DNA from: Porphyrobacter sp.
Lineage (GTDB): Bacteria > Pseudomonadota > Alphaproteobacteria > Sphingomonadales > Sphingomonadaceae
Assembly (NCBI GenBank): GCA_027531395.1
Contig: JAPZRO010000004.1
Location: 806,001 to 870,000 of the forward strand
Direction: 5' to 3'
DNA length: 64,000 nt
Shown: positions 25,313 through 34,353 of the stretch, piece after piece
Layout of the letters: every line of letters begins with the position of its first letter
How positions within the stretch are numbered: the stretch's first letter is position 1
Translations under genes and position numbers: made by a program
Notes under the pieces: generated by a model
The model's database searches: none
What the model was told of the DNA's origin: nothing
Seen by the model: the letters and a program-made list of their open reading frames with translations, nothing else

Positions 25313-26764
25313 ATGCCCAAGAGCGCACGCGACATCCTGCTGGTCGAAGATGACGCAGCAATCGCCACGGTGATCATCGCCGCGCTGGAGGATGAGGGCT
25401 TTGCCATCACTCACTGCGCCAGCATCGCCGAGCGCGACCGGCTGCTGGCCGAAGGCAGCTTCGGGGTGATGCTGACCGATGTCATCCTTGAAGACGGCGA
25501 TGGGCTTGCGAGCCTTGCCCGGGTACGCGAACAGGCGCCCGATCTGCCGGTGATCGTGCTCTCGGCCCAGAACACGCTCGACACCGCGGTGCGTGCCAGC
25601 GAGAGCGAGGCCTTCGAATACTTCCCCAAGCCGTTCGATCTCGACGAGCTGGTGCACGCGGTCCGTCAGGCCTGGGCACAAAGCGCGAAGCTGGCGAGCG
25701 ACGATCCCGAAAAGCCGGGCGAGGGCGAGGGCGAGACCGCGCGCATGCCGCTGGTCGGCCGCAGTCCGGCGATGCAGACGGTCTACCGCATGATCACCCG
25801 CGTGCTGCGTAATGATCTGACGGTGCTGATCACCGGCGAGAGCGGCACCGGCAAGGAACTGGTGGCCGAGGCCATCCACGAACTCGGCAGCCGCCGCACG
25901 GGGCCGTTCGTCGCGGTCAACACCGCCGCGATCCCGGCCGACCTCGTCGAAAGCGAGCTGTTCGGCCATGAAAAGGGCGCTTTTACCGGCGCGATCGCGC
26001 AGGCGATCGGCAAGTTCGAACAGGCCCACGGCGGGACGCTGTTCCTCGACGAGATTGGCGACATGCCGCCCGAGGCGCAGACCCGGCTTCTGCGCGCGCT
26101 GCAATCGGGGCGCATCCGGCGCGTGGGCGGGCGGCAGGAGATCGCGGTCAATGTCCGCATCGTTGCCGCCACCAATCGCGACCTTGCCCCGATGATTGCC
26201 GCGGGCACCTTCCGCGAGGATCTGTTCTACCGGCTCAACGTGGTGCCGATCGAACTTCCCCCCTTGCGCGAGCGGCGCGAGGATATCGGCGCGCTGGCGC
26301 AGCATTTCCTCGTGCTCGCCGCCGAGGACGGCCTGCCGCGCCGGCATCTCACGCCAGAAGCGATCGCGCGGTTGGAACAGCGCAGCTGGCGCGGTAATGT
26401 CCGCGAGCTGCGCAACGTGGTCTATCGCCTCGCGCTGATGGCGCGCGAGGAGCGGATCGATGTCGAGACCCTGACCGACATTATCGGCGAGGAGGTCGTG
26501 ACGGCGACAGGCGGGCAGCGCATGGTTGAGGAAGGGTTCGGCCCGGCACTGGCGGCATGGCTGGCGAGCGAGACCCCGCCGTCCGGCACGCTTTACCACC
26601 GCGCGCTGGCAGCCTTCGAAAAGCCCCTGATCGAGCACGCGCTCGGGCGGACGGGTGGAAACCAGCTGCGCGCGGCGGAACTGCTCGGCATCAACCGCAA
26701 CACGCTGCGCAAGCGGATCGGCGAATTGGGGCTTGAGCCTGACCGCTTTTCCCAAACGTCCTGA
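25313..26764 (+). CDS. ntrC: nitrogen regulation response regulator NtrC
   Basis: 483 residues, a sigma-54 activator. The receiver domain has D56 in MLTDVILEDG and K106. The AAA+ domain has Walker A GESGTGKE (175-182), the sigma-54 contact loop GAFTGA (222-227) and Walker B LFLDEIGDMP. The C-terminus has a Fis-type helix-turn-helix (RAAELLGINRNTLRKRI). ATG at 25313, 3 bases after ntrB. It should activate nitrogen-assimilation promoters with RpoN, which is not in the window. Confidence 0.97.
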   Translation: MPKSARDILLVEDDAAIATVIIAALEDEGFAITHCASIAERDRLLAEGSFGVMLTDVILEDGDGLASLARVREQAPDLPVIVLSAQNTLDTAVRASESEAFEYFPKPFDLDELVHAVRQAWAQSAKLASDDPEKPGEGEGETARMPLVGRSPAMQTVYRMITRVLRNDLTVLITGESGTGKELVAEAIHELGSRRTGPFVAVNTAAIPADLVESELFGHEKGAFTGAIAQAIGKFEQAHGGTLFLDEIGDMPPEAQTRLLRALQSGRIRRVGGRQEIAVNVRIVAATNRDLAPMIAAGTFREDLFYRLNVVPIELPPLRERREDIGALAQHFLVLAAEDGLPRRHLTPEAIARLEQRSWRGNVRELRNVVYRLALMAREERIDVETLTDIIGEEVVTATGGQRMVEEGFGPALAAWLASETPPSGTLYHRALAAFEKPLIEHALGRTGGNQLRAAELLGINRNTLRKRIGELGLEPDRFSQTS

Positions 26765-26833
26765 CGCAATCGGGGCATTACGGAACCGTTTCGGCTTGCA
26801 CATTTGCCACACCATTGTTGTAAAGAGGCAACG

Positions 26834-29065
26834 ATGGATGCTCCCCTGCCACGCACCAAGGGCCTGACGCAGTTGCAACCGCCGCGCTGGTGGCGGCGGT
26901 TCATCGTTGCCTCGCGCCGGGCCAACATCTTCCGCTGGCTGGAAGTCTTTGCGGGCATCTCGCTGCTCGCCGCAATCGGCGTGACGTGGCTGACCTATTC
27001 GCGCGCCTCTGCGCCCGACGCGCTGCTGCCGACCATGCAGGTCTCGGTGCTGCTGATGGCGACACTGGTGCCGGCGATGGCGCTGCTGGTGCTGATCGGC
27101 CGCCGGGTTGCGCTGCGCCGCGCTGCGGGCAGTACGGCCCGGCTCCACGTGCGGCTCGTCTTCTTCTTTTCGATGGTCGCCGCCCTGCCGACACTGCTGG
27201 TCGCGGGCTTTGCCGCATTCCTGTTCCAGACCGGGGTGGACTTCTGGTTTTCCGACGATTCCCGCGGGCTGATGGAGAACGCCAACGCGCTGGCGCAGAA
27301 CTACTACGACGCCAACCAGCGCGATGTGCAGCAGGAAACGCAGGCGATGGCCGGCGATATGCGCTTCATCCTCGAGCGGGTGAGCATCACTGACGGCAAC
27401 TTCCCCGATTTCTACGCGCTCCAGGCGCAGGGACGGAAGATTTCCGAAAGCGCGATCCTCCAGCGGATGGATGACGGCAGCTTGCGCACGGCGGCGATCC
27501 TCAATCTCACTGAAGACAACAGCCCGCTCGATTTCACCGGCCGGGCAATGCCGCGGCTCGAACAGGGCGAGCTGGTGGTGGTCGAGGGCAGCCCCGAACG
27601 GATCGAGGCGCTGGCGCCGATCGATGCCGAAAGCGGGATCTACCTCTACAACGCCCGCACCACTGAAGAGACGATGTTCAATTCATGGTCGCGCGCGCAG
27701 TCGATCGTGACCGCCTATGATCGGCTCACGGGCAGCGCGCGGATGCTGCAGCTGCGCTTCAACATCGCGCTGGTGGCGGTCAGCCTGTTGCTGGTGGGGC
27801 TCGCGATCTGGTTCGCGCTGCGCTTTGCCGACCGGCAGGTGAAGCCGCTCACCGATCTGGTCGGTGCGGCGCGCAAGGTGGGGCAGGGCAACTTCGCGCT
27901 TCGGCTTGAAGGGCGCACCGGCGCGGACGAGATCGGCCTGCTCAACCGCGCCTTCAACCGCATGACCGCGCAGCTCGACAAGCAGACGCAGGCGCTGGTG
28001 AGCGCCAACCGCCAGATCGACGATCGCCGCGCCTTCATGGAAGCCGTGCTCGAATCCGTCACCGCCGGAGTGATCTCGGTCGATGACGGAAACCGCGTGA
28101 CGCTGATGAATTCCTCTGCGCAGGCGCTGCTCTCGGCACCCGGAGCGGCGGACGCGGACATGACCGGGCAGTCGCTTGAACAGCTTGCGCCCGAGATATG
28201 TCGCATGATTGCTGAGGGCAAGGAGCGTGCGATCATCACCCATGCCAAGGGCACCGAACTGCTGACCCTCGCGGTCAAGGTCGCCCCCGGCACCTCGGGC
28301 CACGTGATTACCTTCGAGGACATCACCCGCCAGCTGCTCGACCAGCGGCAGGCGGCGTGGTCGGACGTTGCCCGCCGCATCGCGCACGAGATCAAGAACC
28401 CGCTCACCCCGATCCAGCTCGCCACCGAAAGGCTCAAGCGCCGCTACCGCGCGCAGGTGGGCGACGAGGACCGCGAACTGTTCGACGATCTTACCAGCAC
28501 CATCGTGCGGCAGGTCGGCGATCTCCGGAAGATGGTCGACGAATTCTCCTCCTTCGCGCGTCTGCCCAAGCCGGTGTTTCGTGACGAGGACGCGCTCGAT
28601 CTCGTCCGGCAGGCGGTGTTCCTGCAGGAAGTCGCCCATTCGGGCATCGCCTTCAGCGTCTCCTCCTCAGGCCTCCTCGATCGCGAGGTGCGCTGCGATC
28701 GCCACCAGTTCGGGCAGGCGATGACCAACGTCCTCAAGAACGCGGTCGAAGCGGTCGAGGCGCGGGCAGGCGAAATGGACGGCGCCTATGCGGGCGAAAT
28801 CGCCGTCACCATCGCCGACGCGGGCGAAGCGATCGTTGTCACCATCGAGGACAACGGCGTGGGCCTTCCGGCTGATCGCGAACGCATCACCGAACCCTAT
28901 GTCACCACCCGCGAGAAAGGCACCGGCCTTGGCCTCGCGATCGTCAACAAGATCGTCGACGAGCACGGAGGCGACATGAGCTTTGCCAGCACCGCAACCG
29001 GCGGAACGCGCGTCACCTTGCGCTTCGCCCGCAACCCGCAGGCCGTCGAAGGCAACCCCGCATGA
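26834..29065 (+). CDS. ntrY: nitrogen/redox sensor kinase NtrY
   Basis: 743 residues. Membrane helices near 35-55, 68-90 and 107-130, then a periplasmic sensor region (about 135-300) closed by another helix near 310-330, a HAMP domain, and a PAS domain (about 400-500). The kinase core has H518 in ARRIAHEIKNPLTP, N box NVLKNAVEAVE, G1 DNGVGLP and G2 GTGLGLAIV. NtrY pairs with NtrX and has been linked to nitrogen and to redox/envelope signals. ATG at 26834 with AAAGAGG upstream. It follows ntrC after 69 bases. Confidence 0.95.
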   Translation: MDAPLPRTKGLTQLQPPRWWRRFIVASRRANIFRWLEVFAGISLLAAIGVTWLTYSRASAPDALLPTMQVSVLLMATLVPAMALLVLIGRRVALRRAAGSTARLHVRLVFFFSMVAALPTLLVAGFAAFLFQTGVDFWFSDDSRGLMENANALAQNYYDANQRDVQQETQAMAGDMRFILERVSITDGNFPDFYALQAQGRKISESAILQRMDDGSLRTAAILNLTEDNSPLDFTGRAMPRLEQGELVVVEGSPERIEALAPIDAESGIYLYNARTTEETMFNSWSRAQSIVTAYDRLTGSARMLQLRFNIALVAVSLLLVGLAIWFALRFADRQVKPLTDLVGAARKVGQGNFALRLEGRTGADEIGLLNRAFNRMTAQLDKQTQALVSANRQIDDRRAFMEAVLESVTAGVISVDDGNRVTLMNSSAQALLSAPGAADADMTGQSLEQLAPEICRMIAEGKERAIITHAKGTELLTLAVKVAPGTSGHVITFEDITRQLLDQRQAAWSDVARRIAHEIKNPLTPIQLATERLKRRYRAQVGDEDRELFDDLTSTIVRQVGDLRKMVDEFSSFARLPKPVFRDEDALDLVRQAVFLQEVAHSGIAFSVSSSGLLDREVRCDRHQFGQAMTNVLKNAVEAVEARAGEMDGAYAGEIAVTIADAGEAIVVTIEDNGVGLPADRERITEPYVTTREKGTGLGLAIVNKIVDEHGGDMSFASTATGGTRVTLRFARNPQAVEGNPA

Positions 29066-29112
29066 CGATGCCTCCCGCACCCCAACAACCCCCATCCGAA
29101 GGACGCTAGCCG

Positions 29113-30498
29113 ATGGCGCTCGAAATCCTGATCGTCGACGACGAACGCGATATCCGCGAACTGGTCGCAGGCGTGCTTGGCGACGAAGGCTATGTCTGCC
29201 GCACCGCCGCCGACAGCACCGAGGCGCTGGCCGCGATCGACGAGCGGCGGCCATCGCTGGTGCTGCTCGACGTGTGGCTCCACGGCAGTCAGATGGACGG
29301 GCTCGAACTGCTCGATGCGATCAAGGCGCGCGAGCCGGCGCTGCCGGTGATAATCTTCTCGGGCCACGGCAATATCGACACCGCCGTCGCCGCGGTCAGC
29401 CGCGGGGCGATGGACTTCATCGAAAAGCCCTTCGAGGCCGAGCGGCTGCTGCTGCTGGTCGAGCGCGCGACCGAGACCGAGCGGCTGCGGCGCGAGAACA
29501 GCCGGTTGCGCGAGGGCAGCTGGGGCAGCGCCGAGTTCACCGGCAATTCGCCCACCATCAACGCCGTGCGCGCGACGCTCAAGCGGGTCGCCAACACCGG
29601 GAGCCGGGTGCTGATTTCCGGGCCTCCGGGCGCCGGCAAGGAGGTCGCCGCCCGCCTGCTCCACGCGTGGAGCGGGCGCTCCAACGGCGCGTTCGTGCTG
29701 GTCAATTCGGCGCGTATCACGCCGGAACGCTTCGAGCAGGAGCTGTTCGGGGAGGAAGTGAACGGCAAGCAGGTGCGCCCGGGCCTGCTGGAACTGGCCG
29801 ATGGCGGCACGCTCTATCTCGACGAGATCGCCGACATGCCTCTTTCGACCCAGGCGCGCATCCTCAGGGTGCTGACGGATCAGAGCTTCGTGCGCGTGGG
29901 TGGCACGCGCCAGATCGGGGTGGACGTGCGCGTGGTGTCCTCGACCACCCGCGATCTGACCGTGGAAATGGCCGAGAAACGCTTCCGCGAGGATCTGTTC
30001 TACCGGCTCAACGTGGTTCCGGTGGCGATCCCCTCGCTCGCCCAGCGGCGCGAGGACATTCCGACGCTCGCCGAGCATTTCTTCACCCGCTATTCCAACG
30101 ATCAGGGCCTGATGCCGCCCGAAATCTCCACCGAGGCGATGGCCGCGCTGCAAGCCTATGACTGGCCGGGCAATGTCCGCCAGCTGCGCAACGTGGTCGA
30201 GCGCACCATCATCATGACCCCGCGCGAGAAGCTGACCACGGTCGAGCCCGACATGCTGCCGCCGGAAATCACCGGCGGGCAGATCGGGATGACGGGCGAG
30301 AACCTCTCGGCGATCATGGGCGTGCCGCTGCGCGAGGCGCGCGAGAGCTTCGAGCGGGAGTATCTGGCGATCCAGATCCGCCGTTTTTCGGGCAATATCT
30401 CCAAGACGGCGAGCTTCATCGGGATGGAGCGCTCTGCCTTGCACCGCAAGCTCAAGCTGCTTGGCATGGCCGACCGGCGGGACGACGACGAACAGTAG
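29113..30498 (+). CDS. ntrX: response regulator NtrX
   Basis: 461 residues built like NtrC: receiver with D53 in LLDVWLHGSQ, AAA+ domain with Walker A GPPGAGKE (170-177) and Walker B LYLDEIADMP, and a C-terminal helix-turn-helix (NISKTASFIGMERSALHRKL). The loop after ELFG, where NtrC has GAFTGA, reads EEVNGKQVRPG, so direct sigma-54 activation looks lost. This is the usual state of alphaproteobacterial NtrX and suggests it acts by binding DNA, including as a repressor. Last gene of the cluster. Confidence 0.95.
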   Translation: MALEILIVDDERDIRELVAGVLGDEGYVCRTAADSTEALAAIDERRPSLVLLDVWLHGSQMDGLELLDAIKAREPALPVIIFSGHGNIDTAVAAVSRGAMDFIEKPFEAERLLLLVERATETERLRRENSRLREGSWGSAEFTGNSPTINAVRATLKRVANTGSRVLISGPPGAGKEVAARLLHAWSGRSNGAFVLVNSARITPERFEQELFGEEVNGKQVRPGLLELADGGTLYLDEIADMPLSTQARILRVLTDQSFVRVGGTRQIGVDVRVVSSTTRDLTVEMAEKRFREDLFYRLNVVPVAIPSLAQRREDIPTLAEHFFTRYSNDQGLMPPEISTEAMAALQAYDWPGNVRQLRNVVERTIIMTPREKLTTVEPDMLPPEITGGQIGMTGENLSAIMGVPLREARESFEREYLAIQIRRFSGNISKTASFIGMERSALHRKLKLLGMADRRDDDEQ

Positions 30499-30506
30499 GC
30501 TCCTTG

Positions 30507-30524
30507 GCGCGCTAGCAAGCGCGC
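30507..30524 (+). terminator. weak stem-loop after ntrX
   Basis: GCGCGC (30507-30512) and GCGCGC (30519-30524) enclose a TAGCAA loop, 8 bases after the ntrX stop. The following GATAAATC has no T run, so this may only weaken read-through into hfq. Confidence 0.35.
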
Positions 30525-30655
30525 GATAAATCAAGCCTTGTCCCTCGGGCCTGCAATCGCCATTATGGGCCCGTGGCTGCCGCTTGCGTCCCCGCGCGTC
30601 AGGGAGCCGGATCCGCGGACCGCACGAGCGGCCGCCAAAAACAGGAGCCAAGACC

Positions 30656-31240
30656 ATGTCCAGCGGGCGAACGCTCTCTCCGCGTCCTATTGCACGCTCC
30701 GCAGCCCCGGCGGAAAGCCGCAACGGCAGTTCGGCAGGCCAGCAGGGCAACCTGCAGGATGCCTTCCTCAACCTGCTGCGCAAGAACAAGATTCCTGTCA
30801 CCATGTTCCTTGTGAAGGGCGTGAAGCTGCAGGGGATCGTTACCTGGTTCGACAATTTCTCGATCCTGCTCCGGCGCGATGGCCAGTCGCAGCTGGTCTA
30901 CAAGCACGCGATCTCGACCATCATGCCCGGCCAGTCGCTCGACCCGGCGCAGTTCCAGAGCCGCGGCGGCGGGCGCAAGCAGAAGCTGCTGCAGGACGTG
31001 TTCCTGAGCCGCGTGACCGAGGCCGAGGTGCAGGTGACGATGTTCCTCGTCAACGGCGTGATGCTGCAGGGTCGGATCGCTGCTTATGACCTGTTCTGCA
31101 TGATGCTCGAACGCGACGGCGCGGTGCAGTTGGCCTACAAGCACGCCGTCTCGACCATCCAGCCTGCCGGCCCGGTCGATCTCAGCGTCGGCGACGACGA
31201 TGGGGATGACGGCTATGACGATGACGGGACCGACGACTGA
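30656..31240 (+). CDS. hfq: Hfq with two Sm domains
   Basis: 194 residues, about twice a normal Hfq. The first Sm domain is at about 31-92 ([13 protein letters not shown] ... [10 protein letters not shown]), the second at about 109-170 ([13 protein letters not shown] ... [10 protein letters not shown]). Both keep the proximal-face glutamine and the YKHA motif. The first keeps a basic rim (RKNK); in the second it is TEAE. A strongly acidic tail ([11 protein letters not shown]) ends the protein. Hfq pairs sRNAs with mRNAs. The ATG at 30656 follows AGGAG by about 7 bases. Next to hflX, the classic partner order. Confidence 0.95.
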   Translation: MSSGRTLSPRPIARSAAPAESRNGSSAGQQGNLQDAFLNLLRKNKIPVTMFLVKGVKLQGIVTWFDNFSILLRRDGQSQLVYKHAISTIMPGQSLDPAQFQSRGGGRKQKLLQDVFLSRVTEAEVQVTMFLVNGVMLQGRIAAYDLFCMMLERDGAVQLAYKHAVSTIQPAGPVDLSVGDDDGDDGYDDDGTDD

Positions 31241-31266
31241 GCTTCGATAGCGAATATGCCGACGAT

Positions 31267-32556
31267 GTGACCCGCGGGGCGCGGGCGCTGGTGCTGTGCC
31301 CGGACATCAAGGCGCTGCGCTATGACCTCGACGCGCCCGAGCGGCTCGCCGAGGCCGAAGGGCTGGCGCTGGCGATCGGGATCGTGGTGGCGCACTCCGC
31401 GATCCTGCCGGTGCGCAAGATGCAGCCCAACACCCTTTTCGGCTCGGGTCAGGTCGAGAACATCGCGGTCTGGTGCGAACAGCACGAGGCCGAGCTGGTG
31501 ATCGTCGACGGCGCGCTCACCCCGATCCAGCAGCGCAATCTCGAAGACCGGCTGAAGCGCAAGGTGATCGACCGCACCGGCCTGATCCTCGAAATCTTCG
31601 GCGAGCGCGCGGCAACGGCGGAAGGCCGCCTGCAGGTCGAACTGGCGCATCTCGATTACCAGCAGAGCCGTCTGGTGCGCAGCTGGACCCACCTTGAGCG
31701 CCAGCGTGGCGGCTTCGGCTTCCTCGGCGGTCCGGGCGAAACCCAGATCGAGGCCGACCGGCGGATGATCCGCCAGCGCATGGGCCGCCTACGCCGCGAG
31801 CTCGAACAGGTGCGCAAGACCCGCACGCTCCACCGCGAGCGGCGGGGCAGGGCGCCCTGGCCGGTGATCGCGCTTGTCGGCTATACCAACGCGGGCAAAT
31901 CGACCCTGTTCAACCGGCTGACCGGCGCGGAAGTGATGGCCGAGGACCTGTTGTTCGCCACGCTCGATCCCACAATGCGCGCGATCCGGCTGCCGGGCGT
32001 GGAAAAGGCGATCCTGTCGGACACGGTGGGTTTCATCTCCGATCTTCCGACCCAGCTGGTCGCTGCCTTCCGCGCGACGCTCGAGGAAGTCACCGCCGCC
32101 GATATCATCTGCCACGTGCGCGACATGGCAAATCCCAGCCACGCTGCGCAGAAGAAGCAGGTGATGGAGGTGCTCGCCGATCTCGGCGTGGTCGACAAGG
32201 ACACTGGCGACAGTGCGATCCCGATCCTCGAAATCTGGAACAAGTGTGACCTGCTCGACGCTGATTCGCTTGCAGAATTGCGCGAGGCATCGGACGGTCA
32301 GGCGGCCGTGATCCTGTCGGCGGCGACGGGCGAGGGGGTGGCGGCGCTGGAAGAGCGGCTCGCCACGCTGCTCACCGGCACCGCGCAGGAAGTCAGCTTC
32401 ATCTTGCCGCTCAGCGATGGGCGGCGTTTCGCATGGCTGCACGCCCATGGCGAGATCATCGCAGAGGAAGATGCCGGTGAGGACGAGGCTGGCCCAATGC
32501 GGCGCGTGACCGTGCGGCTCAACCCCAAGGAACTGGGTCAGTTTTCAAGTCTTTGA
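31267..32556 (+). CDS. hflX: GTPase HflX
   Basis: About 429 residues. HflX is a ribosome-associated GTPase that splits stalled ribosomes. The N-terminal domain has GSGQVENI and GALTPIQQRNLEDRL; the linker has RGGFGFLGGPGETQIEADRR. The G domain has G1 GYTNAGKST, G2 LFATLDPTMR, G3 DTVGF and G4 NKCD. I give the GTG at 31267, but the frame is open back to 31225 and a CTG at 31237, overlapping the hfq stop, is an alternative start. The 3' end overlaps convergent mazG by 12 bases. Confidence 0.94.
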   Translation: MTRGARALVLCPDIKALRYDLDAPERLAEAEGLALAIGIVVAHSAILPVRKMQPNTLFGSGQVENIAVWCEQHEAELVIVDGALTPIQQRNLEDRLKRKVIDRTGLILEIFGERAATAEGRLQVELAHLDYQQSRLVRSWTHLERQRGGFGFLGGPGETQIEADRRMIRQRMGRLRRELEQVRKTRTLHRERRGRAPWPVIALVGYTNAGKSTLFNRLTGAEVMAEDLLFATLDPTMRAIRLPGVEKAILSDTVGFISDLPTQLVAAFRATLEEVTAADIICHVRDMANPSHAAQKKQVMEVLADLGVVDKDTGDSAIPILEIWNKCDLLDADSLAELREASDGQAAVILSAATGEGVAALEERLATLLTGTAQEVSFILPLSDGRRFAWLHAHGEIIAEEDAGEDEAGPMRRVTVRLNPKELGQFSSL

Positions 32557-33336
32557 TCGCGCCTTCTCAAGCGCTTTGACAGCTTGCCAATAGGCTTCCT
32601 GCTGCTCGAGCGAGAGCTGCGCGAACTCCTTCCCGTCAGCCGCCGCAAGGCGCTCCATCTCGCGGAAGCGGCGCTCGAATTTGGCATTGGAGGCTTGCAG
32701 CGCCTGCTCGGCATCGACCCCATAGCGGCGCACGATATTGACCGCGACGAACAGCACATCGCCGGCTTCCATCAAGCGTTCGTCCTCGCTGGCAGCTTCG
32801 AGCTCGGCGAGCTCTTCAGCCAGCTTTTCGCGCGGGCCTTTGTCATCGTGCCATTCAAAACCGACCCGGGCCGCACGCTTTTGCAGCTTTTCCGAGCGCA
32901 GCAGCGCAGGAAGCGCAACTGCGACACCGTCCATCGCGCTTTCGGCGCCTTTGGCGGAGCGTTCACTGGCCTTGAGGTCTTCCCAGCGCGTTTCGCTCAT
33001 CGTGCCGCCGGCGTCGGCAAAGACATGGGGATGGCGCGCAATCATCTTGTCGCTGATCGCCTGAGCGACATCGCTGAAGCTGAAGTGGCCGGCTTCCTCG
33101 GCCATGCGCGCGTGAAACACGACCTGGAACAGCAGGTCGCCAAGCTCGTCACGCAGGTCGGCCATGTCGTCGCGGGCGATGGCATCGGCGACTTCGTAGG
33201 CTTCTTCGATCGTATAGGGCGCGATGGTGGCGAAATCCTGCGCGAGGTCCCAGTCGCAGCCGTCCACCGGATCGCGCAACCGCGCCATAATGGCGAGAAG
33301 CTGGTCGATAGGGGACTGGAGGGGGGTTTCGCTCAT
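32545..33336 (-). CDS. mazG: nucleoside triphosphate pyrophosphohydrolase MazG
   Basis: 263 residues with two MazG domains. MazG hydrolyses NTPs and dNTPs to monophosphates and pyrophosphate and cleans nucleotide pools. Metal-binding acidic helices are seen in TIEEAYEVADAI and LRDELGDLLFQVVFHARM in the first half, and ELEAASEDERLMEAGDVLF in the second. ATG at 33336 preferred; a TTG two codons upstream is possible. It does not look cotranscribed with the genes upstream, since an AT-rich promoter-like patch lies just before it. Confidence 0.95.
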   Translation of the reverse strand: MSETPLQSPIDQLLAIMARLRDPVDGCDWDLAQDFATIAPYTIEEAYEVADAIARDDMADLRDELGDLLFQVVFHARMAEEAGHFSFSDVAQAISDKMIARHPHVFADAGGTMSETRWEDLKASERSAKGAESAMDGVAVALPALLRSEKLQKRAARVGFEWHDDKGPREKLAEELAELEAASEDERLMEAGDVLFVAVNIVRRYGVDAEQALQASNAKFERRFREMERLAAADGKEFAQLSLEQQEAYWQAVKALEKARSKT

Positions 33337-33353
33337 GGCCAACCTTGAGAATG

Positions 33354-33367
33354 ATAATATATATTAT
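33354..33367. promoter_or_regulatory. AT-only palindrome upstream of mazG
   Basis: ATAATATATATTAT is a perfect 14-base palindrome inside a 25-base AT-rich patch, striking in this GC-rich sequence. On the minus strand it gives good -10-like hexamers about 20 bases before the mazG start, so it is probably part of that promoter. It could equally be a regulator site. The mazG promoter reading is the simpler one. Confidence 0.4.
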
Positions 33368-33373
33368 GTTAAA

Positions 33374-33574
33374 TCACATCAGAGCGCTGGCGGTGCCCTG
33401 CGCCACCATGAACCACTCCGCGAGGACATAGAGCCCGACGAAGATCGCCACCCAAATCAGCGCCAGCCGCACATTCTTCAACCAACCTAGGCGATGTGAC
33501 TTCAACTCTGCCACGACCAGCACAAGGCAACCAATCGTCGCAAGCAAGGCGTAGATTGCGTATCCGTCGCTCAA
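33374..33574 (-). CDS. small two-helix membrane protein, unknown
   Basis: 66 residues. Two hydrophobic helices (about 6-24 and 38-57) are separated by a short basic loop, ELKSHRLGWLKN, so it is a small inner-membrane protein. The TTG start at 33574 overlaps the stop of the preceding metallo-hydrolase gene as TTGA. That coupling and the open frame support it as real. Last gene of the mltB-to-here operon. I do not recognise a family. Confidence 0.7.
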   Translation of the reverse strand: MSDGYAIYALLATIGCLVLVVAELKSHRLGWLKNVRLALIWVAIFVGLYVLAEWFMVAQGTASALM

Positions 33575-34353
33575 GCCGTGATCTCCAGCCCGTCAAACCC
33601 GACCGTGACGAAGTCCGGCACCTCGTTGCACAGGCTTCGGTAATCCATGCTCTTGTCGAGATGGCTGAGCACCACGCGCCCGGCGCGGCAGCGCTCGCCG
33701 AGTTCGATCGCCATGCCGAGATGCGCGTGCGTGGGATGCGGTTCGCGGCGCAGGCAGTCGGACACGAGAATGTCGACCTTGTAGAACAGATCGATCATTT
33801 CGTCAGAAATTGCACTGAAATCGGTCGCATAACCGATAGACTTGCCATCGGCATCGAAGCGATAGGCGGTGGTTTCGCCCGGGCCATGCGCCATCTGGCA
33901 CCAGTCGACCCCGAAGCCCGCGATCATCCGCAGCCGGTCGAGCGTGTCGATCGTGCAGATTGTCGGATAGCCGTCCTGCCCGGCAAAGACATAGCCGAAC
34001 CGCTGGCGCAGGCGGCGCACAGTTTCGGACGAACCGAAGCCCGGGATCGGCCCCGCGCGGCCATAGCGCAGCACCCGCAGATCATCGATCCCGTGGCAGT
34101 GATCGGCGTGATCATGGGTCCAGAACACTGCGTCGATGCCGTCGATGCGGTTGGCGAGCAGCTGCGCGCGGCAATCGGACGAAGTGTCGACCAGCAGGCG
34201 CCGGCCTTCGTCGCTCTCGACCAGGATCGAGACCCGCGTGCGGCGGTTGCGCGGCTCTTCCGGATCGCAGTCGCCCCAGTCACCCGCGCCGTCAGGCCCG
34301 CCCAGCCGCGGCACCCCGGTCGAGGTGCCAGAGCCGAGCATCACCAGCTTCAT
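33571..34353 (-). CDS. MBL-fold metallohydrolase (PhnP-like)
   Basis: 260 residues of the metallo-beta-lactamase fold. The metal motif THDHADHCHGID is near residues 79-90, with other ligands in the ATDFSAIS and LSHLDKSM regions. It resembles the PhnP / RNase Z side of the family, phosphodiesterases acting on cyclic phosphates or RNA; the true substrate is unknown. ATG at 34353 overlaps the tatD stop (ATGA). metG-tatD-MBL is a conserved alphaproteobacterial order. Confidence 0.9.
   Translation of the reverse strand: MKLVMLGSGTSTGVPRLGGPDGAGDWGDCDPEEPRNRRTRVSILVESDEGRRLLVDTSSDCRAQLLANRIDGIDAVFWTHDHADHCHGIDDLRVLRYGRAGPIPGFGSSETVRRLRQRFGYVFAGQDGYPTICTIDTLDRLRMIAGFGVDWCQMAHGPGETTAYRFDADGKSIGYATDFSAISDEMIDLFYKVDILVSDCLRREPHPTHAHLGMAIELGERCRAGRVVLSHLDKSMDYRSLCNEVPDFVTVGFDGLEITA

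Noticed and set aside
26780..26833. Possible sigma-54 promoter before ntrY (GGCTTGCACATTTGC)
   Set aside because: The GG and GC elements are 11 bases apart, one more than the strict 10, and the -24 region is weak.
23174..27148. Minus-strand open frame of 1324 codons
   Set aside because: Antisense to dusB, ntrB and ntrC, all with full conserved motifs on the plus strand. Composition (His/Arg/Gly-rich) is typical of antisense translation in high-GC DNA.
28897..30855. Minus-strand open frame of 652 codons
   Set aside because: Antisense to ntrX and the hfq leader, with no recognisable domain.
33350..33369. Fur-box-like reading of the AT palindrome
   Set aside because: TGATAAT and ATTATGT do not form the expected 7-1-7 arrangement, and no iron gene is next to it.
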